Shown piece by piece: positions 62,237 to 64,000 of a stretch of DNA of 64,000 bases. The position numbers were made by a program, and so were the translations under genes. Each line of letters begins with the position of its first letter. The first letter of the stretch is position 1. The notes under the pieces are model-generated. The model saw only the letters and a program-made list of their open reading frames with translations. It ran no database searches and had not been told where the DNA came from. The DNA comes from JAPXLN01 sp033809515 (lineage in GTDB: Bacteria; Bacillota; Sulfobacillia; Fermentithermobacillales; Fermentithermobacillaceae): contig JAPXLN010000004.1 of assembly GCA_033809515.1 (NCBI GenBank), forward strand, positions 1-64,000, in the 5' to 3' direction.

Positions 62237-64000
62237 TTGAACGGCACCGTGCGCATTCCTCTTGACGACTATGTTGCATTTGATCTTGAGACCACCGGTT
62301 TATCTGCCGAAGAGCACGAGATAATAGAGATGGCTCTGGTCAGGTTCAACTGCGGACAACCGGTAGAATCCTGGTCATCGCTGGTCAAACCCAGCGGGCC
62401 TGTTCCGCTGAAGGTGCTCAGGCTCACGGGGATCGACGCCGGGGAATTGGAGGAGTCCCCTTCCCTGGCTGACGCCCTTGAAAAGCTTCAGCAATTCCGC
62501 GGACAGTTGCCGCTGGTTGGACATAATTCTGCCTTCGACGCCGCGTTCATTGCAAAGCACGTTCAGGGTTTTCCTGACGTGGATCTTTACGATACTCTTG
62601 AATTAGGCAGGATAGTGTTTCCCGGGCTGAAGAGCTACCGCCTTTCTGAACTGGCCGGGAACCTGGGGATAATCCTGGATGGTGCGCATAGGGCCGCCAA
62701 CGACGCAGAAGTCTCAGGCAAGGTGTTCAGGCTCATACAAGAAGGAATCGACCTCATTTCCGAAGTCGATTGTCGCCGGATTATAGATATCATGGGTCCC
62801 GCATGGACCGCCAGGCGCCTCTTTGAGCCTGCCAGGTGCCTTGACTCAGGTCCCACGGATCTTTTTCAGTGGGCCAAAGAGCAAGAAAAGAAAGCAAAAT
62901 GGGTGCCCGTTCACCAGGTTCGCCGGTTTGACCTTGTCCCTTACCTCTACGAGCAGGTACTTCACGTCCTTTCAGAGGGGCAAAACAAAGAGCATATCCT
63001 CCATGTTATGTGTGATTACAACTCTGCTTGTACCGCAGCTTACGCCGCCGGGCAATGGTCTTCTTCTGAGGGTAAAAAAACACTTTTGATCGGTTTTCCC
63101 GAGGGCATGTCCGGTCCCGGGGGCCGGCCTTATCCCGAAGCTGCATTTCCAGGCAACTATCTGTGTCGATTGCGATTCGAAGAAGCTATGAACCTGGCAT
63201 CCAAGGGACTTTATGACGACCTCGGTCTCGAAGAGCGGCGTTTTCTTGCGTCAGTGGTCCGGTGGGCGGATCTTACTCAGAACGGACATTTCGACCAACT
63301 TCAGATGCCGGGAGCTTTGGGAGCTATTGCTCGTGAACTGGCCTGCCCTTCAGACTCGTCATGCACCCAGCGGTGCATCTATGCCACAGATTGTTTCCGC
63401 GAAAAGGCCGTTGAGAAAGCAAGTCTCGAGCCGGTAACCTGGGTTTCCCCCTACCGGTTGTTCAACGAGGAAGAGTCATCCCCGGCGCAGTACGACTGTG
63501 TCCTTGTCTGGCAGTTCCACGAGAGCTCCCATTGGTGGCAAAGCGCCGAACCTGAGGTTAACCTTGCCCGTCTTCAGACCTTCCTCAATGCCTCAGGTTT
63601 GAACGATAGGGTTTTGTCTCTGGAAGCTCTTGTTGAAGAGGCGTCCAGAAACATGGGCCGTTCAGATACAACAGCTAGCTCTACTGATGACCTAGTCGAG
63701 AAGGTGGGCCGGGGGATCAGGGAGCTGTCATGTCAGATGCGAGCCGGGGTTGAGACTCAAGGTAGTTCATATGGCCGGGGATCTGCTGAAGAATTGCCTA
63801 TCCTTTCCCGGACCTTGCACGAGCTGGAAGAATGGGATAGGGTTTTCCAGGGTTACCTGGGGCCCCATCCTCATGAAAGCATGAGGGTCTTGTGGCAGGG
63901 GAGGGCATCTGACGGCACCGGGATTCCGGTCCTTTCCCGCAGGTCCATTTGGCCGGGCAAGGAAGCTCTTTCCTGGATCCGGCGCTCCTATGGCGGCGAA
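62237..64000 (+). CDS. DinG-like exonuclease-helicase with degraded helicase motifs (3' end beyond window)
   Basis: An open frame of 588 codons runs off the right edge. Residues 10-175 form a DnaQ-type DEDDh exonuclease with intact motifs FDLETTGL, GHNSAFDAAF and HRAANDAE. What follows matches a DinG/XPD-type helicase by order: a region where Walker A belongs reads CDYNSACTAAY (about residue 259), an Fe-S-like cysteine set CPSDSSCTQRC then C (from about residue 370), and the DEAH box position reads VWQFHESS (about 425). The conserved Gly-Lys-Thr and Asp-Glu residues are gone, so ATPase activity is unlikely while the nuclease may be active. Start is TTG 62237 or TTG 62219. Confidence 0.78.
   Translation, partial: MNGTVRIPLDDYVAFDLETTGLSAEEHEIIEMALVRFNCGQPVESWSSLVKPSGPVPLKVLRLTGIDAGELEESPSLADALEKLQQFRGQLPLVGHNSAFDAAFIAKHVQGFPDVDLYDTLELGRIVFPGLKSYRLSELAGNLGIILDGAHRAANDAEVSGKVFRLIQEGIDLISEVDCRRIIDIMGPAWTARRLFEPARCLDSGPTDLFQWAKEQEKKAKWVPVHQVRRFDLVPYLYEQVLHVLSEGQNKEHILHVMCDYNSACTAAYAAGQWSSSEGKKTLLIGFPEGMSGPGGRPYPEAAFPGNYLCRLRFEEAMNLASKGLYDDLGLEERRFLASVVRWADLTQNGHFDQLQMPGALGAIARELACPSDSSCTQRCIYATDCFREKAVEKASLEPVTWVSPYRLFNEEESSPAQYDCVLVWQFHESSHWWQSAEPEVNLARLQTFLNASGLNDRVLSLEALVEEASRNMGRSDTTASSTDDLVEKVGRGIRELSCQMRAGVETQGSSYGRGSAEELPILSRTLHELEEWDRVFQGYLGPHPHESMRVLWQGRASDGTGIPVLSRRSIWPGKEALSWIRRSYGGE

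Noticed and set aside
1..64000. tRNA, rRNA, insertion sequences or prophage
   Set aside because: None was recognised on either strand; no transposase or integrase motifs were seen in any long frame.

Overview
This window looks like a chromosomal segment of an anaerobic, fermentative, probably monoderm Bacillota (Firmicutes) bacterium. The case rests on strong AGGAGG-type ribosome sites, many GTG/TTG starts, a Tad/Flp pilus locus with no outer-membrane secretin, a trimeric electron-bifurcating [FeFe]-hydrogenase with its maturases, FeoAB iron uptake, rubrerythrin, tyrosine phenol-lyase, and tiny one-helix membrane proteins of the kind seen in spore formers. The exact lineage cannot be read from the sequence. 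No rRNA, tRNA, insertion sequence or prophage was recognised.

Layout. 1-1411: the trailing end of a CRISPR array (20 repeats, 19 spacers; leader off the left edge). 1.5-5.8 kb: an ABC exporter coupled to a frameshifted MarR gene, then a decay zone with an internally deleted adenosine-deaminase-like gene and a collapsed P-type ATPase. 5.8-14.8 kb: a MutS2-type ATPase lacking Smr; tyrosine phenol-lyase with a clear sigma-54 promoter and a divergent TyrR-like enhancer-binding protein; an ABC-2 exporter; a D-aminoacylase-type amidohydrolase. 15.1-22.8 kb: a nine-gene Tad pilus operon (flp, tadV, tadE, tadG, cpaB, cpaE, cpaF, tadB, tadC). 22.8-28.1 kb: DUF192, an MntR-like regulator, feoAB, and a WYL regulator translationally overlapping a Cas6-like endoribonuclease, the only cas gene seen. 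28.1-32.6 kb: DUF881 and a MoxR/DUF58/membrane-protein operon. 32.6-39.9 kb: a small ACT-like regulator with hydE, hydG and hydF behind a leader with an internal terminator, then tldD/tldE. 40.1-42.9 kb: a four-gene membrane cluster containing DUF6754, the best candidate here for an undescribed system. 43.1-44.8 kb: nicotinamidase and a phosphotransferase of differing composition. 44.9-53.2 kb: a hydrogenase operon (XRE-cupin regulator, hydC, hydB, hydA, a small [2Fe-2S] protein, a sensory hydrogenase HydS and a PP2C/SpoIIE-type phosphatase) behind a sigma-A promoter with a Rex-like operator. 53.4-64 kb: two paralogous microproteins, a YchF-like protein with a degraded P-loop, rubrerythrin, a GGDEF protein, a metallo-beta-lactamase-fold protein, speD, an M42 peptidase, ndk, DUF72, a DUF401 transporter, and a DinG-like gene cut by the right edge whose helicase motifs look dead.

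How the genes work together. The hydEGF operon would build the H-cluster for HydA; HydABC would couple NADH and ferredoxin oxidation to H2; HydS and the phosphatase would sense redox or H2 and signal; Rex (not in the window) would repress the operon when NADH is low. Tyrosine breakdown to phenol, pyruvate and ammonia would be switched on by the TyrR-like activator. MntR-like and FeoAB genes would serve the heavy iron demand.
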